Origin: JAJFUE01 sp039683515
GTDB lineage: Bacteria > Sumerlaeota > Sumerlaeia > MVZB01
Assembly: GCA_039683515.1 (NCBI GenBank)
Contig: JBDKRG010000010.1
Span: forward strand, 267,278 to 331,277
Length of the DNA: 64,000 nucleotides
Reading direction: 5' to 3'
Shown here: positions 7,447-16,562 of the stretch, one piece after another
How positions within the stretch are numbered: the first letter of the stretch is position 1
Layout: each line of letters starts with the position of its first letter
Notes under the pieces: generated by a model
What the model was told of the DNA's origin: nothing
The model's input: the letters and a program-made list of their open reading frames with translations, nothing else
Database searches by the model: none
Program-made: the position numbers and the translations under genes

Positions 7447-8192
7447 CCCACCGCATCGCCGCCGTCATTCCTGCCCGTTACGGGTCGTCCCGGTTCCCCG
7501 GCAAGCCGCTGGCTTTGCTGTGGGGGCGGCCGATGATCGTGCATGTGTGCGAACGGGTTAGGCTGTCGAAGCTCGTGGATCACTTGTGGGTCGCGACCGA
7601 CGACGAGCGGATCGCCGAGGCGGTCAGGGAAGCCGGTTTCGAAGCCCGCATGACCCCTTCCGACTGCGCCTCGGGGAGCGACCGGATCATCGCCTCGCTC
7701 CAGCCCGGCGAGAACTGGGACATCCTGGTCAACGTCCAGGGTGACGAGCCGACGATCGACCCCAAGGTCGTCGACGCGGTGATCGAAGCGCTGCTCGCCT
7801 CGCCCGACTGCGGCGTGGCGACGGCGGTCGTCCCGATCCGCGACCGCGCCGACTTCGAATCGCCGCACGTCGTCAAGGCCGTGGTGGCGCCGTCGGGCCG
7901 GGCGCTCTATTTCTCGCGCTCGCCGCTCCCCTCGCCGGCGCGGCTTGAGGCCAAAGACATTGAATCCCCGGGGTTCACGTGGGGCTTGAAGCATCTGGGG
8001 CTCTACGCCTACCGCGCCGAAGTCCTGCAATGCTTCGCCAAGTGGAGCCCGACGCCGCTCGAGACGCGCGAGAAACTGGAGCAGCTGCGCCTCATGGAGC
8101 ACGGCATCGCGATCCAGGTCGCCGTCGTCGAGCACGACTCGATCGGCGTCGACACCCCCGAGGAACTGGCGAGGCTGAACGAACAGAAATGA
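7443..8192 (+). CDS. kdsB: 3-deoxy-manno-octulosonate cytidylyltransferase (CMP-Kdo synthetase)
   Basis: The 249-residue cytosolic enzyme activates Kdo with CTP for lipopolysaccharide inner-core synthesis. The nucleotide-binding signature IPARYGSSRFPGKPLA lies at residues 9-24, followed by VATDDERI, MTPSDCASGSDRI and VNVQGDEPTIDP, and later ETREKLEQLRLMEHG, all typical of KdsB. The length is normal for the family. The ATG overlaps the previous stop. It implies a Kdo-containing outer membrane. pyrG, which makes its co-substrate CTP, follows about 200 bp downstream. Confidence 0.96.
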   Translation: MTHRIAAVIPARYGSSRFPGKPLALLWGRPMIVHVCERVRLSKLVDHLWVATDDERIAEAVREAGFEARMTPSDCASGSDRIIASLQPGENWDILVNVQGDEPTIDPKVVDAVIEALLASPDCGVATAVVPIRDRADFESPHVVKAVVAPSGRALYFSRSPLPSPARLEAKDIESPGFTWGLKHLGLYAYRAEVLQCFAKWSPTPLETREKLEQLRLMEHGIAIQVAVVEHDSIGVDTPEELARLNEQK

Positions 8193-8196
8193 ATAC

Positions 8197-8345
8197 CGGA
8201 AAAACACGAAACACGCGAAAGGAGGACACGGAAATGCACGAAAATGAATCGATTTTCTCTGCGCACTCTGCCCATCTCTGCTTCTTTGCGACAAAATCCC
8301 TTTCGTGTCCTTTCGTGTCTCATTTCGTGCGTTTCGTGTTTGAAT
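8197..8345. repeat. Dispersed CACGAAA/TTTCGTG element, copy 1
   Basis: The ~150 bp between kdsB and pyrG are made of CACGAAA-like units on the left, a core with repeated CTCTGC units and TTTGCGACAA, and TTTCGTG units on the right, giving an overall inverted repeat. The core recurs in reverse orientation at 14048-14310 (TTGTCGCA followed by GCAGAG repeats). No coding frame was credible here. Confidence 0.75.
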
Positions 8346-8393
8346 TGCGTTTTGAATTCTATTTCTTAAATACCACCCTGGAGGCTGTTTGAC

Positions 8394-10028
8394 ATGACCA
8401 AATTCATCTTCGTGACCGGCGGCGTGATCAGTTCGCTCGGCAAGGGCATCGCGGCCGCGTCGCTCGGGGCGCTGCTCAAAATGCGCGGCTACCATATCAG
8501 CCTCCTGAAGATGGATCCGTATCTCAACGTCGATCCGGGCACGATGAGCCCGTTCCAGCACGGCGAGGTCTACGTGACCGACGACGGCGCCGAGACCGAC
8601 CTCGACCTGGGCCACTACGAGCGCTTCACCGGCGTCCCGATGGGCCGGCTCAACAACGTCACCACCGGCCAGATCTATTTCTCGGTCATCAGCAAGGAAC
8701 GCCGCGGCGACTACCTCGGCTCGACCGTCCAGGTCATCCCGCACGTCACCGACGAGATCAAGGGCTCGATCCTGCGGCTGGCCGACCACGATTCCTACGA
8801 CGTCATCATGGTCGAGGTCGGCGGCACGGTCGGCGACATCGAGAGCCAGCCGTTCCTCGAGGCCATCCGGCAGATCCCCTACGACATCGGCCGCGAGCAC
8901 GTCTGCTACATTCACCTGACGCTCGTTCCCTACCTCAACGCCGCCGGCGAGCTCAAGACCAAGCCGAGCCAGCACAGCGTCCGCGCCCTGCGCGAGATCG
9001 GCATCCAGCCCGACATCCTGCTGTGCCGCGCCGAGCGCCCGATCGGCGAGTCCAACCGCCACAAGATCGCCATGTTCTGCAACGTCGCCAACGAGATGGT
9101 CTTCGAGGCCCTCGACGCCGACGACATCTACCGGATCCCGCTCCTGTACGCCGCGCAGGGGATCGACCAGGCGATCGTCAAGCGCCTGGGCCTGCCCCGC
9201 ACCGAGCCGCGCGTCGACGAGTGGGCCGACCTGATGAAGCGCGTCGACGCCATCAGCGAGAGCATCAAGATCGGCGTCGTCGGCAAATACATCGACCTGC
9301 AGGACGCCTATAAGAGCATCTACGAGGCGCTGCGCCACAGCGCGATCGCCAATAACGTCAAGCTCCAGATCGCCCGCATCGACTCCGAGGAGCTGACCCC
9401 CGAAAACGTCGAGCAGTCGCTCGCCGGCCTCGACGGCATCCTGATCCCGGGCGGCTTCGGCACGCGCGGCATCGAGGGCAAGGTCCTGGCCGCCCAGTAT
9501 GCCCGCGAGCGCAAGATCCCGTATTTCGGCATCTGCCTGGGCATGCAGGTGGCCCTCATCGAGTTCGCCCGCAATGTGTGCAACCTTGAGCGCGCCAACA
9601 GCCGCGAGTTCGACCAGGACACGCCGCACCCGGTCGTCGACCTGCTGGCCACCCAGAAGACGATCAGCTCGATGGGCGGAACGATGCGCCTTGGCGCCTA
9701 CACCTGCCGGCTCGACGAAAAGAGCTGCACGGCCCCGTACTACAAGCAGACCCAGATCAGCGAGCGCCACCGCCACCGCTACGAGGTCAACAACAAGTAT
9801 CGCGAGCTGTTCAAGGAACACGGCCTGATGCTGGCCGGCACGACGCTCGACGCCAAGCTGGTCGAGATGATCGAGATCCCCGACCACCCGTGGTATGTCG
9901 GCTGCCAGTTCCACCCCGAGTTCAAGTCGCGCCCGCTCAAGGCGCACCCGCTGTTCGTCGGGTTCATCGAGGCCTCCAAGAAGCAGGCCGCGGCGAAACA
10001 GGGCAAGCAGGCCCGGGCCCAGGGCTGA
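8394..10028 (+). CDS. pyrG: CTP synthase
   Basis: The 544-residue enzyme converts UTP to CTP using ATP and glutamine-derived ammonia. The amidoligase domain begins KFIFVTGGVISSLGKG, with LLKMDPYLNVDPGTMSP and GEVYVTDDGAETDLDLGHYE, and ends near residue 270. The class I glutaminase domain has GICLGMQ as the nucleophile elbow and His507/Glu509 in FHPEF. Length and order are standard. The ATG at 8394 has GGAGG 10 bases upstream. A strong terminator follows. A weak TTGCGT/TAAATA pair near 8345-8372 could be its own promoter. Confidence 0.98.
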   Translation: MTKFIFVTGGVISSLGKGIAAASLGALLKMRGYHISLLKMDPYLNVDPGTMSPFQHGEVYVTDDGAETDLDLGHYERFTGVPMGRLNNVTTGQIYFSVISKERRGDYLGSTVQVIPHVTDEIKGSILRLADHDSYDVIMVEVGGTVGDIESQPFLEAIRQIPYDIGREHVCYIHLTLVPYLNAAGELKTKPSQHSVRALREIGIQPDILLCRAERPIGESNRHKIAMFCNVANEMVFEALDADDIYRIPLLYAAQGIDQAIVKRLGLPRTEPRVDEWADLMKRVDAISESIKIGVVGKYIDLQDAYKSIYEALRHSAIANNVKLQIARIDSEELTPENVEQSLAGLDGILIPGGFGTRGIEGKVLAAQYARERKIPYFGICLGMQVALIEFARNVCNLERANSREFDQDTPHPVVDLLATQKTISSMGGTMRLGAYTCRLDEKSCTAPYYKQTQISERHRHRYEVNNKYRELFKEHGLMLAGTTLDAKLVEMIEIPDHPWYVGCQFHPEFKSRPLKAHPLFVGFIEASKKQAAAKQGKQARAQG

Positions 10029-10050
10029 GACCGGCGCGAAACACAAAAAG

Positions 10051-10085
10051 CAGCCCGCCCCACCTGGGCGGGCTGTCTTTTTTTT
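10051..10085 (+). terminator. Intrinsic terminator of pyrG
   Basis: CAGCCCGCCC (10051-10060) pairs perfectly with GGGCGGGCTG (10066-10075) around a 5-base loop, followed by TCTTTTTTTT. Confidence 0.93.
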
Positions 10086-10371
10086 GTAACGCACGTTCAC
10101 GTTTCGGACAAAATCGTCCAAAACGCAGGGTGAACCGCCCATACCAAAAATAAAAGGCGATTGTCGCCGGCGGGGGCAATTGGAGAATATTTCCATTTTG
10201 TAAAAATTTAATGAAACCTCGCTCTAAAACAATCGCGGCCGGAGTTTATTTTGATAAAACAACCGCCAAAGAGGGGTGTTTATGGACAATCCTCGGGTGT
10301 GCGTTATTTTTAAAACTTTTTATGCGATTGCCCTTTACAAACTAAAACTATTTGGATTACATAAAAACGGA

Positions 10372-10468
10372 ACCCGGCGTTGATACTTTCTGGCAAGATG
10401 CGGGTATACCCCTGAATGTAATGAAAGGCAATGGCCGTGGCGCCGGGTAAACGATAGCGGTCATTGGC
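10372..10468 (+). promoter_or_regulatory. Possible structured leader RNA upstream of the coiled-coil gene
   Basis: The 516-base gap 10086-10601 contains no gene. Its right half can fold as two interleaved stems. ACCCGGCG (10372-10379) pairs with CGCCGGGT (10441-10448). GGCAATGGCCG (10427-10437) pairs with CGGTCATTGGC (10458-10468), with one mismatch and one G-U. Their order gives a pseudoknot-like topology. A weak TTTACA (10334) / TTACAT (10357) pair, 17 bases apart, would start transcription near the first stem. It matches no riboswitch class I can name. Confidence 0.3.
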
Positions 10469-10601
10469 TGGTTCCCCGAAAAAGCATCGATTTGTACGGA
10501 ATGGGCAGCGGTTTCGCGAGAAACCATTCATCGATTGCAGTCTTCACCCTGGCTCAATCGGGACATCGAGTTTTGGTCCATCATTGGGAGGGACGACGTA
10601 C

Positions 10602-11111
10602 ATGGTCAAGCAGAAGCTCAATCTGGAAACGCTGGACGACGAAATCGACCGGCTTCGGCGCCAGCTCGAGGAGCGCGAGGCGATCAAGGCCGAGTTCAGC
10701 GAACTGTTTCGCCAGCGCCAAATCATCATGGAATTGCGCGAGAAACTCGCGGGCCTGAAAATGCCCGATGCGGTCGAGGAACGCGATGCGATGGAACGCG
10801 CCGTCGACGACGGCGTGGAAGCCATTGCGACCGCCCATCACAAGCTGTTCCCGCCCGAACAGCACCGAACCGCGGACAGCCGTTCGCGCCGCGCCAGCGG
10901 CGACCCGGACGTGATGAAGCAGAAGGAAGAGTTTTATTTCCGGCGCCAGGCCAAGCTCAATGCCAACCTGATCGACTCGAACGGCCGCCCCAAAAAGCGC
11001 CTCAACAGCGACGAGGAAAAGAAATACCAGCATGCGCTGAAGGAGCTGAAGCGCGTCGGCTGGTATCCGCCCGAGCTGGTCAAGGTAAGACAGCGCATGA
11101 GCGGCAGATAA
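10602..11111 (+). CDS. Coiled-coil protein of unknown function
   Basis: The 169-residue protein is charged and helical. Residues 5-55 (LETLDDEIDRLRRQLEEREA onward) look like a coiled coil, and a basic C-terminal half contains NSDEEKKYQHALKELKRVGW. There is no signal peptide or membrane segment, so it is probably cytosolic. The ATG at 10602 was chosen because GGGAGGGA lies about 8 bases upstream. An upstream in-frame extension to 10464 has the composition of non-coding DNA. I do not recognise the family. It faces rnr across a shared bidirectional hairpin. Confidence 0.7.
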   Translation: MVKQKLNLETLDDEIDRLRRQLEEREAIKAEFSELFRQRQIIMELREKLAGLKMPDAVEERDAMERAVDDGVEAIATAHHKLFPPEQHRTADSRSRRASGDPDVMKQKEEFYFRRQAKLNANLIDSNGRPKKRLNSDEEKKYQHALKELKRVGWYPPELVKVRQRMSGR

Positions 11112-11176
11112 TGGGGCAGGATTGTTTTGGGTAGGGGGGCGCGGTTTCCCCCCTCCCACGCTTCCGGACGGCGTGT

Positions 11177-11217
11177 AAAAGAACTGGAGCGGCCAATCAG
11201 CCGCCCCAGTTCTTTTA
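11177..11217. terminator. Bidirectional terminator between coiled-coil gene and rnr
   Basis: AAAAGAACTGG-A-GCGGC pairs with GCCGC-C-CCAGTTCTTTT, a 16 bp stem with one mismatch. It has A residues on the left and T residues on the right, so it can act on both strands between converging genes. Confidence 0.85.
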
Positions 11218-11228
11218 AATTGCCGCCC

Positions 11229-13316
11229 TTATTTTCTTTTCATCCGCCGACTCTTCCCTCGCCCGGCTTTTTTCTTTCCCTTGCCGGGGGCCTGCTTTCT
11301 CTTGAGCAGGACCAGATCCATCTGGCCGGCCAGCACGTTGATTTTCTCGACCAACACCGTCACCGGGTCGCCGATGGCATAGACCCTGCCGGAGCGGCGG
11401 CCGCGCCACAGCTGCATGTCCTCTTCGAACTCGTAATAGTCGTCGTCGAGCTGGCGGATCGGGATGAAGCCCTCGACCGGCCACTCGGTGAGCTCGACGA
11501 AGAAGCCCGCCCCCATCGTCCCGCTGATGAACCCGTCGAAGATGTCGCCGAGATAGCGGCGCATGAAATCGAGGCCGAGCAGTTCCACGGCGTCCCACTC
11601 GATGCGCTGGGAGCGTTCCTCGCGCTGGCTCGCGTGGCGGCCCCATAGAGGCATTTTGGAGGCGAGGTCGATCATCTTCTCGGAGTCCGAGGGCTCACGC
11701 GCGAGCATGTCCTTGACGACCCGGTGCACGATCAGGTCCGGGTAGCGCCGGATCGGCGACGTGAAGTGAAGGTAGCTGGCCGACGCCAGGCCGAAATGGC
11801 CGATGTTTTCGGGCTGGTATTTGGCGCGCATCATCGTGCGCAGCAGCCAGCGCTGGATGATCGTGCCGGCCGGGTGCTGGTGGGCCTTCTCGAGGGCGCG
11901 CTGCAGTTCCTCCCGCGAGATCCCTCCCCGCGCCGGCAGCGGGATGCCGAGCCGCCCAAGGACCGGCGTCACCATGCGCAGCTTGTGCTCGTCGGGCTCG
12001 TCGTGGACGCGGAAGAGCGTCGGGTAGCCTTTCTTTTCAAGCTCGCGCGCGACCGCCTCGTTGGCCGCGATCATCAGCTCCTCGATCAATCGGTGGGCCT
12101 CGAAATGTTCTCTCCGGCGCAGGTCGCTGACCCGCCCCTCGGCGTCGAACAGGATTTCGGTCTCGGGCAGGTCCAGGTCGAGCGCGCCGCGCTTGAGGCG
12201 CGCCCGGTTGAGCGCCCGCGCCGCCTCGCGGATGTGCAGCAGGTCGGAGAGCAGATCGGGGTCGATTGCCGGCCGCGGCCGCTCGACCTCGACCTTGATC
12301 CCGGTCTCGCTATCCGCGGCATCGAACAGGCCCTGCACTTCCTCGTAGGCGAACCGCCGGCGCGACCGGATCGCGGAGTTGCACAGCTCGGTCTGGCAGA
12401 CCTGGCCGTGGCGGTCGACCGTGAAGAACGCCGTCATCGTGAGCTTGTCCTCGTTGGGACGCAGGCTGCACAGCCGGTTCGAGAGCGCCTCGGGGAGCAT
12501 CGGGATCACGCGGTCGACCGGGTAGATCGACGTGGCGCGCTCGTAGGCCTCGTCGTCGATCGCCATCCCCGGCCGCACGTAATGGGCGACGTCGGCGATG
12601 TGCACGCCGATGCGCCAGCCTTTCTCATCGACGCCGTGCAGCGAAATCGCGTCGTCGAAATCCTTGGCCGTCGCCGGGTCGATCGTGCAGACGCGCTCGT
12701 GGCGCAGGTCGCGCCGGCCTTTTTCCATGTGCGGCGAGCCGGCCTGGTCGAGCTCCGCGGCTTCCTTCTCGGCGTTCTCCGAAAACTCGATCGCCACGCC
12801 CCCCTCGCGGATGAGCAGCAGGATCGGCAGCCCCTTCTCGTCGTCGGTCCCGAGCACCTCGACCAGCTTGCCGACGAGCGGCTCGTCCGGCTGCTCCGTC
12901 CAGTGCTTCACTTCGACGATGACCCACGCTTCCTCGGGGACCTCGTCCGGGTCGAACCGGCGCGGGATCTGCACGATGCGCCGGATGCGCTGGTTCTTGG
13001 GGTAAACGAGGCAGTACTTCCCCGCGCGCACGAGCCGGCCGAGAATCTGCTTGTTGGCGTGGTGGAGAATCTTCGTGATCGAGCCGCTCGGCTGGCGGCC
13101 GGGCCTGGCCTTGAAGACCTCGACCTCGACGCGGTCGCCGTGCAGGGCCGCGCCCATGGCGGTCGGCGGGATGCGGATGTCGGGCCAGCCGGCGGTCTCC
13201 GGCACGAGGTACGCCCCGCGCCGCATCGAGGCCTGCAGGATGCCGGTCACCGTGTCGCCGCGGCCGTACGGCATCGGCTCATCGTGATCGAAGAGGCGCG
13301 GTTTGCGAGGTTGCAT
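11229..13316 (-). CDS. rnr: Ribonuclease R (RNB-family 3'-5' exoribonuclease)
   Basis: The 695-residue cytosolic enzyme degrades structured RNA from the 3' end. The N-terminal part has cold-shock-like domains (GAYLVPETAGWPDIRI, HGDRVEVEVFKARPGR). The RNB domain starts near residue 200, with the metal-binding aspartates in CTIDPATAKDFDDAISLHG and the HIADVAHYV motif. A C-terminal S1 domain (DIFDGFISGTMGAGFFVELT) and a short basic tail (GKGKKKAGRGKSRRMKRK) end the protein. It lacks the longer N-terminal extension of the E. coli enzyme. ATG 13316 is preceded by GGAGA. The frame stays open upstream across lipB, but that stretch is a shadow of lipB. Only 14 bases separate it from lipB, so the two are probably one operon. 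Confidence 0.95.
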   Translation of the reverse strand: MQPRKPRLFDHDEPMPYGRGDTVTGILQASMRRGAYLVPETAGWPDIRIPPTAMGAALHGDRVEVEVFKARPGRQPSGSITKILHHANKQILGRLVRAGKYCLVYPKNQRIRRIVQIPRRFDPDEVPEEAWVIVEVKHWTEQPDEPLVGKLVEVLGTDDEKGLPILLLIREGGVAIEFSENAEKEAAELDQAGSPHMEKGRRDLRHERVCTIDPATAKDFDDAISLHGVDEKGWRIGVHIADVAHYVRPGMAIDDEAYERATSIYPVDRVIPMLPEALSNRLCSLRPNEDKLTMTAFFTVDRHGQVCQTELCNSAIRSRRRFAYEEVQGLFDAADSETGIKVEVERPRPAIDPDLLSDLLHIREAARALNRARLKRGALDLDLPETEILFDAEGRVSDLRRREHFEAHRLIEELMIAANEAVARELEKKGYPTLFRVHDEPDEHKLRMVTPVLGRLGIPLPARGGISREELQRALEKAHQHPAGTIIQRWLLRTMMRAKYQPENIGHFGLASASYLHFTSPIRRYPDLIVHRVVKDMLAREPSDSEKMIDLASKMPLWGRHASQREERSQRIEWDAVELLGLDFMRRYLGDIFDGFISGTMGAGFFVELTEWPVEGFIPIRQLDDDYYEFEEDMQLWRGRRSGRVYAIGDPVTVLVEKINVLAGQMDLVLLKRKQAPGKGKKKAGRGKSRRMKRK

Positions 13317-13330
13317 TGGATTCTCCACGT

Positions 13331-14020
13331 TCAGTTTGTGATTGTTTCCCGATACCCCCAGGACGTTTTCAGCCACCCCGGCAACAGCGCCGCCATCTCC
13401 GCCGGCTCGAACTTTCTTCCCGCCACTTCGCTCAGCGTCACCGGGCGCGTCGAGGGCTCGCCGCACGGCACGATCCAGCGCCACGGCGCGAGATCGTTGC
13501 ACAGGTTGATCGCGATGCCGTGCATCGAAACGCGGCCGCGGATCGAGATGCCGATGGCGGCCAGCTTGCGCCCGCCGACGAACAGGCCCGGCCGGCCGCG
13601 TTCGATCTCCGGGCGCACGCCGCTGACCGCTTCGATCAGCTCGGCCGAGGCCTCGAGCAGCGCCCGCGACAGCCGCGCCTGCGCGAGCAGCCCCTCGCGC
13701 GTGCGCACGATCGGGTAGATCACGAGCTGGCCCGGATTGTGCAGCGTCGTCATGCCGCCGCGGTCGATCGTGTGGACCGGGATCGTCGCATACGTCGCGA
13801 CGTCGGCGCTGTTGCCGCGCACCCCCTGGGTGATCACGGTCGGGTGCTCGCCGGCGAGCCAGGTGTCGGGGATCGAGCCCGCGCGGCGTTCCTCGCGCAG
13901 CTTCTCCTGCATGGCGAGCACCTCGCCATATTCGCGCAGCCCCCAATCGATCAGGCGCGCGCATCCCGGCTCGGCGAGAATCTTTTCGGCGATTCGGAGT
14001 TCTTTGGCATCCTCGGGCAT
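13331..14020 (-). CDS. lipB: Octanoyl-[acyl-carrier-protein]:protein octanoyltransferase
   Basis: The 229-residue LipB moves octanoate from ACP to lipoyl domains, the first step of lipoate assembly. Signature blocks are present: RGGMTTLHNPGQLVIYP (His94), GRKLAAIGI with the catalytic Lys152, and WIVPCGEP with the nucleophile Cys186. The RGG-x-x-T-x-H-x-PGQ block carries Asn where most members have Gly (HGPGQ), a mild deviation. No lipA is in the window. It lies immediately upstream of rnr on the same strand. Confidence 0.94.
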   Translation of the reverse strand: MPEDAKELRIAEKILAEPGCARLIDWGLREYGEVLAMQEKLREERRAGSIPDTWLAGEHPTVITQGVRGNSADVATYATIPVHTIDRGGMTTLHNPGQLVIYPIVRTREGLLAQARLSRALLEASAELIEAVSGVRPEIERGRPGLFVGGRKLAAIGISIRGRVSMHGIAINLCNDLAPWRWIVPCGEPSTRPVTLSEVAGRKFEPAEMAALLPGWLKTSWGYRETITN

Positions 14021-14047
14021 GACGGCTTCCCATGTGAAAGATCACGA

Positions 14048-14310
14048 CAAACAACCTATCAAAACACGAAATTCATGGAAACCCAATCAAAACACGAAAT
14101 TCCCGGCGCGGCGTAACCGCAACCAAACAACAGAAACAAATGCAGTCACGAAACGCACGAAATGAAACACGAAAAACTTGTCTTGTCGCAGAGGCGCAGA
14201 GTTTGGCAGAGGTGCAGAGAAGATTCTGACGGATTATAGTAAGAAAAAATTCAAACAATGAATTTTGTGAATTTTCGTGGGCTGTATCTTTCGTGCGTTT
14301 CGTGACCGCA
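14048..14310. repeat. Dispersed CACGAAA/TTTCGTG element, copy 2 (reverse orientation)
   Basis: CACGAAA units (14055-14178), a core TTGTCGCA-GAGGCGCAGAG-TTTGGCAGAG-GTGCAGAGAA, an AT-rich stretch and TTTCGTG units (to 14310) fill the gap between lipB and the glycosyltransferase gene. The core is the reverse complement of the one at 8260-8300. No gene is credible here. Confidence 0.72.
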
Positions 14311-14317
14311 TTGGATT

Positions 14318-15496
14318 TTATTTCTGTTTCTTGAGCTCTTCAAAAACCGGGATCAGCCGCAGGGCGAGGGTTTTGACGTCGTAGCCCGCGATCGCCTGCC
14401 GTGCCGCCTGGCCGAGTCTCGTTCTTTCGCCTTCATCGCCGAGCAGCTTCACGACAGCCGCCGCGAACTTCTCCGCATCGCTTTCGGCGAGGCAGTCGCG
14501 GCCGGCTTCGAGCGGGAGGCCTTCGAGGCTCAGCGGCGTCACGACCATCGCCTTGGCCATGAACGCCCCCTCCATGACCTTGTTCTTGATGCCCGTCCCC
14601 TGCCGCAGCGGCGAGATCACGACCGACGCGCGCGCGACCTCGTCCTCCATCCGCTCGACCGGGCCGGTCACGGTGACGCCTTCAATATCTCGCAGCTCGA
14701 GGACGCGGGGTGTCGGCGATTTGCCGGCCAGGACCAGCCGCGCGTCGGGACGGGCCTTACGGACGCCCGGCCAGATCTCGCGCGCCGCCCAGACGGCTGC
14801 GTCCTCATTGGGCGCAAAGTCCATAACGCCGCTGAAGAGGACCAGTCCGCTTTCCTCGCGCTCCGGCGTCGGCCGGTATGCCTCGGCATCAACCCCCGTC
14901 GGCAGGACCTCGACCCGCGTGCCGGGGGCGATCTCCCGCATCGCCTGGGCGTCGACCGGCGAGACGGCAAACACCCGGTCGGCGCGGCCGAACAGGTCGC
15001 GCTCCATGGCGCGGATCTTCCTCCACTGCAACCATTCGCGCGGCGAGCGGGTCTCCTCGAAGCGGCGCCGGTGAGCGAGCGACAGGCAGTCGCGCGCCAT
15101 GAGCGCCTGTGGGATCGCCATGGAACGCGGCAAATGCTGCGCGCTCATGATTCCCCACGACAGGACGGCGTCATAATCGCCGCGCGCCAGTTCCGCCGCG
15201 GCGAGCCGCGCCAGTTCGGGCGAATAAAAGCGGTTGGGCCAGGGGCGGCCGTCGCGCAGGCACGCCAGCGCGCGCACCGGCTTGGCCACCTCGCGCCATG
15301 GGGCCGAACGAATCGTGATCCCCCAATCCGCGAAGATCCCGCTCCCCTTGCCCCAGTTTTTCTCGTCGGCCGGCCGGATCGTGAGCAGCGTCAGGTCGAG
15401 GCGCGGGGCCAGATGGCGCAGGAATTGGTAAATCGGCCCGACGTGGCCATCGTGGGGCGGGTAGGGAAAGGCGTGTGCCAGCACCAGAATCCGCAT
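14318..15496 (-). CDS. Glycosyltransferase, GT4-like (TIGR03087-like)
   Basis: The 392-residue protein begins MRILVLAHAFPYPPHDGHVG, like GT-B enzymes with an open donor cleft. The C-terminal Rossmann half contains VLPTGVDAEAYRP, LFSGVMDFAPNEDAA, ARLVLAGKSPTP and SPLRQGTGIKNKVMEGAFMA. The last block is the donor-binding region of GT4/GT1-type transferases, and the family resembles the PEP-CTERM/EpsH-associated sugar transferase. It probably builds a surface polysaccharide from a nucleotide sugar at the membrane face. The ATG at 15496 fits the family start. No clear Shine-Dalgarno site precedes it. Donor and acceptor cannot be read from the sequence. Confidence 0.85.
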   Translation of the reverse strand: MRILVLAHAFPYPPHDGHVGPIYQFLRHLAPRLDLTLLTIRPADEKNWGKGSGIFADWGITIRSAPWREVAKPVRALACLRDGRPWPNRFYSPELARLAAAELARGDYDAVLSWGIMSAQHLPRSMAIPQALMARDCLSLAHRRRFEETRSPREWLQWRKIRAMERDLFGRADRVFAVSPVDAQAMREIAPGTRVEVLPTGVDAEAYRPTPEREESGLVLFSGVMDFAPNEDAAVWAAREIWPGVRKARPDARLVLAGKSPTPRVLELRDIEGVTVTGPVERMEDEVARASVVISPLRQGTGIKNKVMEGAFMAKAMVVTPLSLEGLPLEAGRDCLAESDAEKFAAAVVKLLGDEGERTRLGQAARQAIAGYDVKTLALRLIPVFEELKKQK

Positions 15497-15746
15497 GCTG
15501 GCATCTTGGGCACGGCGGCGCCGAAAGCCAAGGAAAAATGCGCCGCCCATCCAGCCGGGAGTCGAAAACTATTGCATCACGGATGGGAACGGGGCATATT
15601 TTCCTCTCAAAGCAGTAGAAGTTGTTCATTCTTGGAATTGATTCGATCGGAATCCTCAACTGATTCGGCGCGATCCGTGAGTCCCGTATTGATATACGGG
15701 GCGTGGGCGTCGACGAACATCATTTTTAGTCCAAGGAGTAAGCCGT

Positions 15747-16502
15747 ATGCCTGGTTTTGAGTACCGCCATTATCTGATCGCGAAGCCGAATTACTTCCGG
15801 CCATCGTCCCAGCAGGTAGCCGACTTCATTACTGCCTTGGGACACGACTCATGGGTCATCTGCCCGACGGTGCCCGCGATGGGCAAGGTTCAGTATAAAA
15901 ACGGAACGAACGCCCATGCCAAAGCCTCGGGTTATTATGTCAAGCTGAAAACCGGGATCGAGCCGGGCATCTACCCGCCCGACGAGCCGAAGCTGCGCCA
16001 GTCGCTGCGCAACGACGCCATCGTGCGCTGGCCGGTTCCGACGACGGGAACCTCGATCCTGCGCTACCCGCTCATTCCCGTCCCGCGCGACGACAGCCAG
16101 GACTGGTACTGGGACATGGAACTGCACCTGGGCACGAATTATATTTATCATTCCTCCGAGTGCATCAACCCGTTCCAGGACAAGGTGAAATGCGATTGCG
16201 GGCAGGCGGTCGAGTTTTCCGACGACAGCAAGCTGTTCTTCGATTCGCGTCTCTACCGCAAGTGCCCCCGGTGCTTCAACACCATCAACGTCTCGAACAT
16301 GAAGGCCGAAATCCGCAACGGCTGGACCGAGGACGGCCGCAAGATCCCCGGTGGCGGCGCCTACTGCATGGCGCTTGTGATCGATTGCGGCAAATGCATC
16401 CCCGACACCAATGACGGCTCGATCCAGGTCCACCCCGACCTGAGAAAACTGTGCGAAGAGACGTTCCAGTGCGAGTTCTACGAGCTGGGGGACGTCTACT
16501 AG
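15747..16502 (+). CDS. Zinc-ribbon-containing protein of unknown function
   Basis: The 251-residue protein has no signal peptide or membrane segment. Cys149 and Cys151 (CDCG) together with Cys173 and Cys176 (KCPRCF) form a likely zinc ribbon, and a further CGKC lies at 214-217. The N-terminal half is rich in aromatic residues (FEYRHYLIAKPNYFRPS, DWYWDMELHLG). I recognise no family. AAGGAG lies about 9 bases before the ATG. It stands alone between a reverse glycosyltransferase gene and a repeat element, so context gives little help. Confidence 0.75.
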   Translation: MPGFEYRHYLIAKPNYFRPSSQQVADFITALGHDSWVICPTVPAMGKVQYKNGTNAHAKASGYYVKLKTGIEPGIYPPDEPKLRQSLRNDAIVRWPVPTTGTSILRYPLIPVPRDDSQDWYWDMELHLGTNYIYHSSECINPFQDKVKCDCGQAVEFSDDSKLFFDSRLYRKCPRCFNTINVSNMKAEIRNGWTEDGRKIPGGGAYCMALVIDCGKCIPDTNDGSIQVHPDLRKLCEETFQCEFYELGDVY

Positions 16503-16562
16503 CGTAGTGTCTCACGCCGATTGCGGATGATGCCTGAAAGCGCTGAAAAAATGTGAGATGTG

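Noticed and set aside
11229..14054. One 941-codon open frame covering rnr and lipB
   Set aside because: The part above 13316 is antisense-like or out-of-frame sequence over lipB with no RNase R homology. rnr begins at the ATG with GGAGA upstream.
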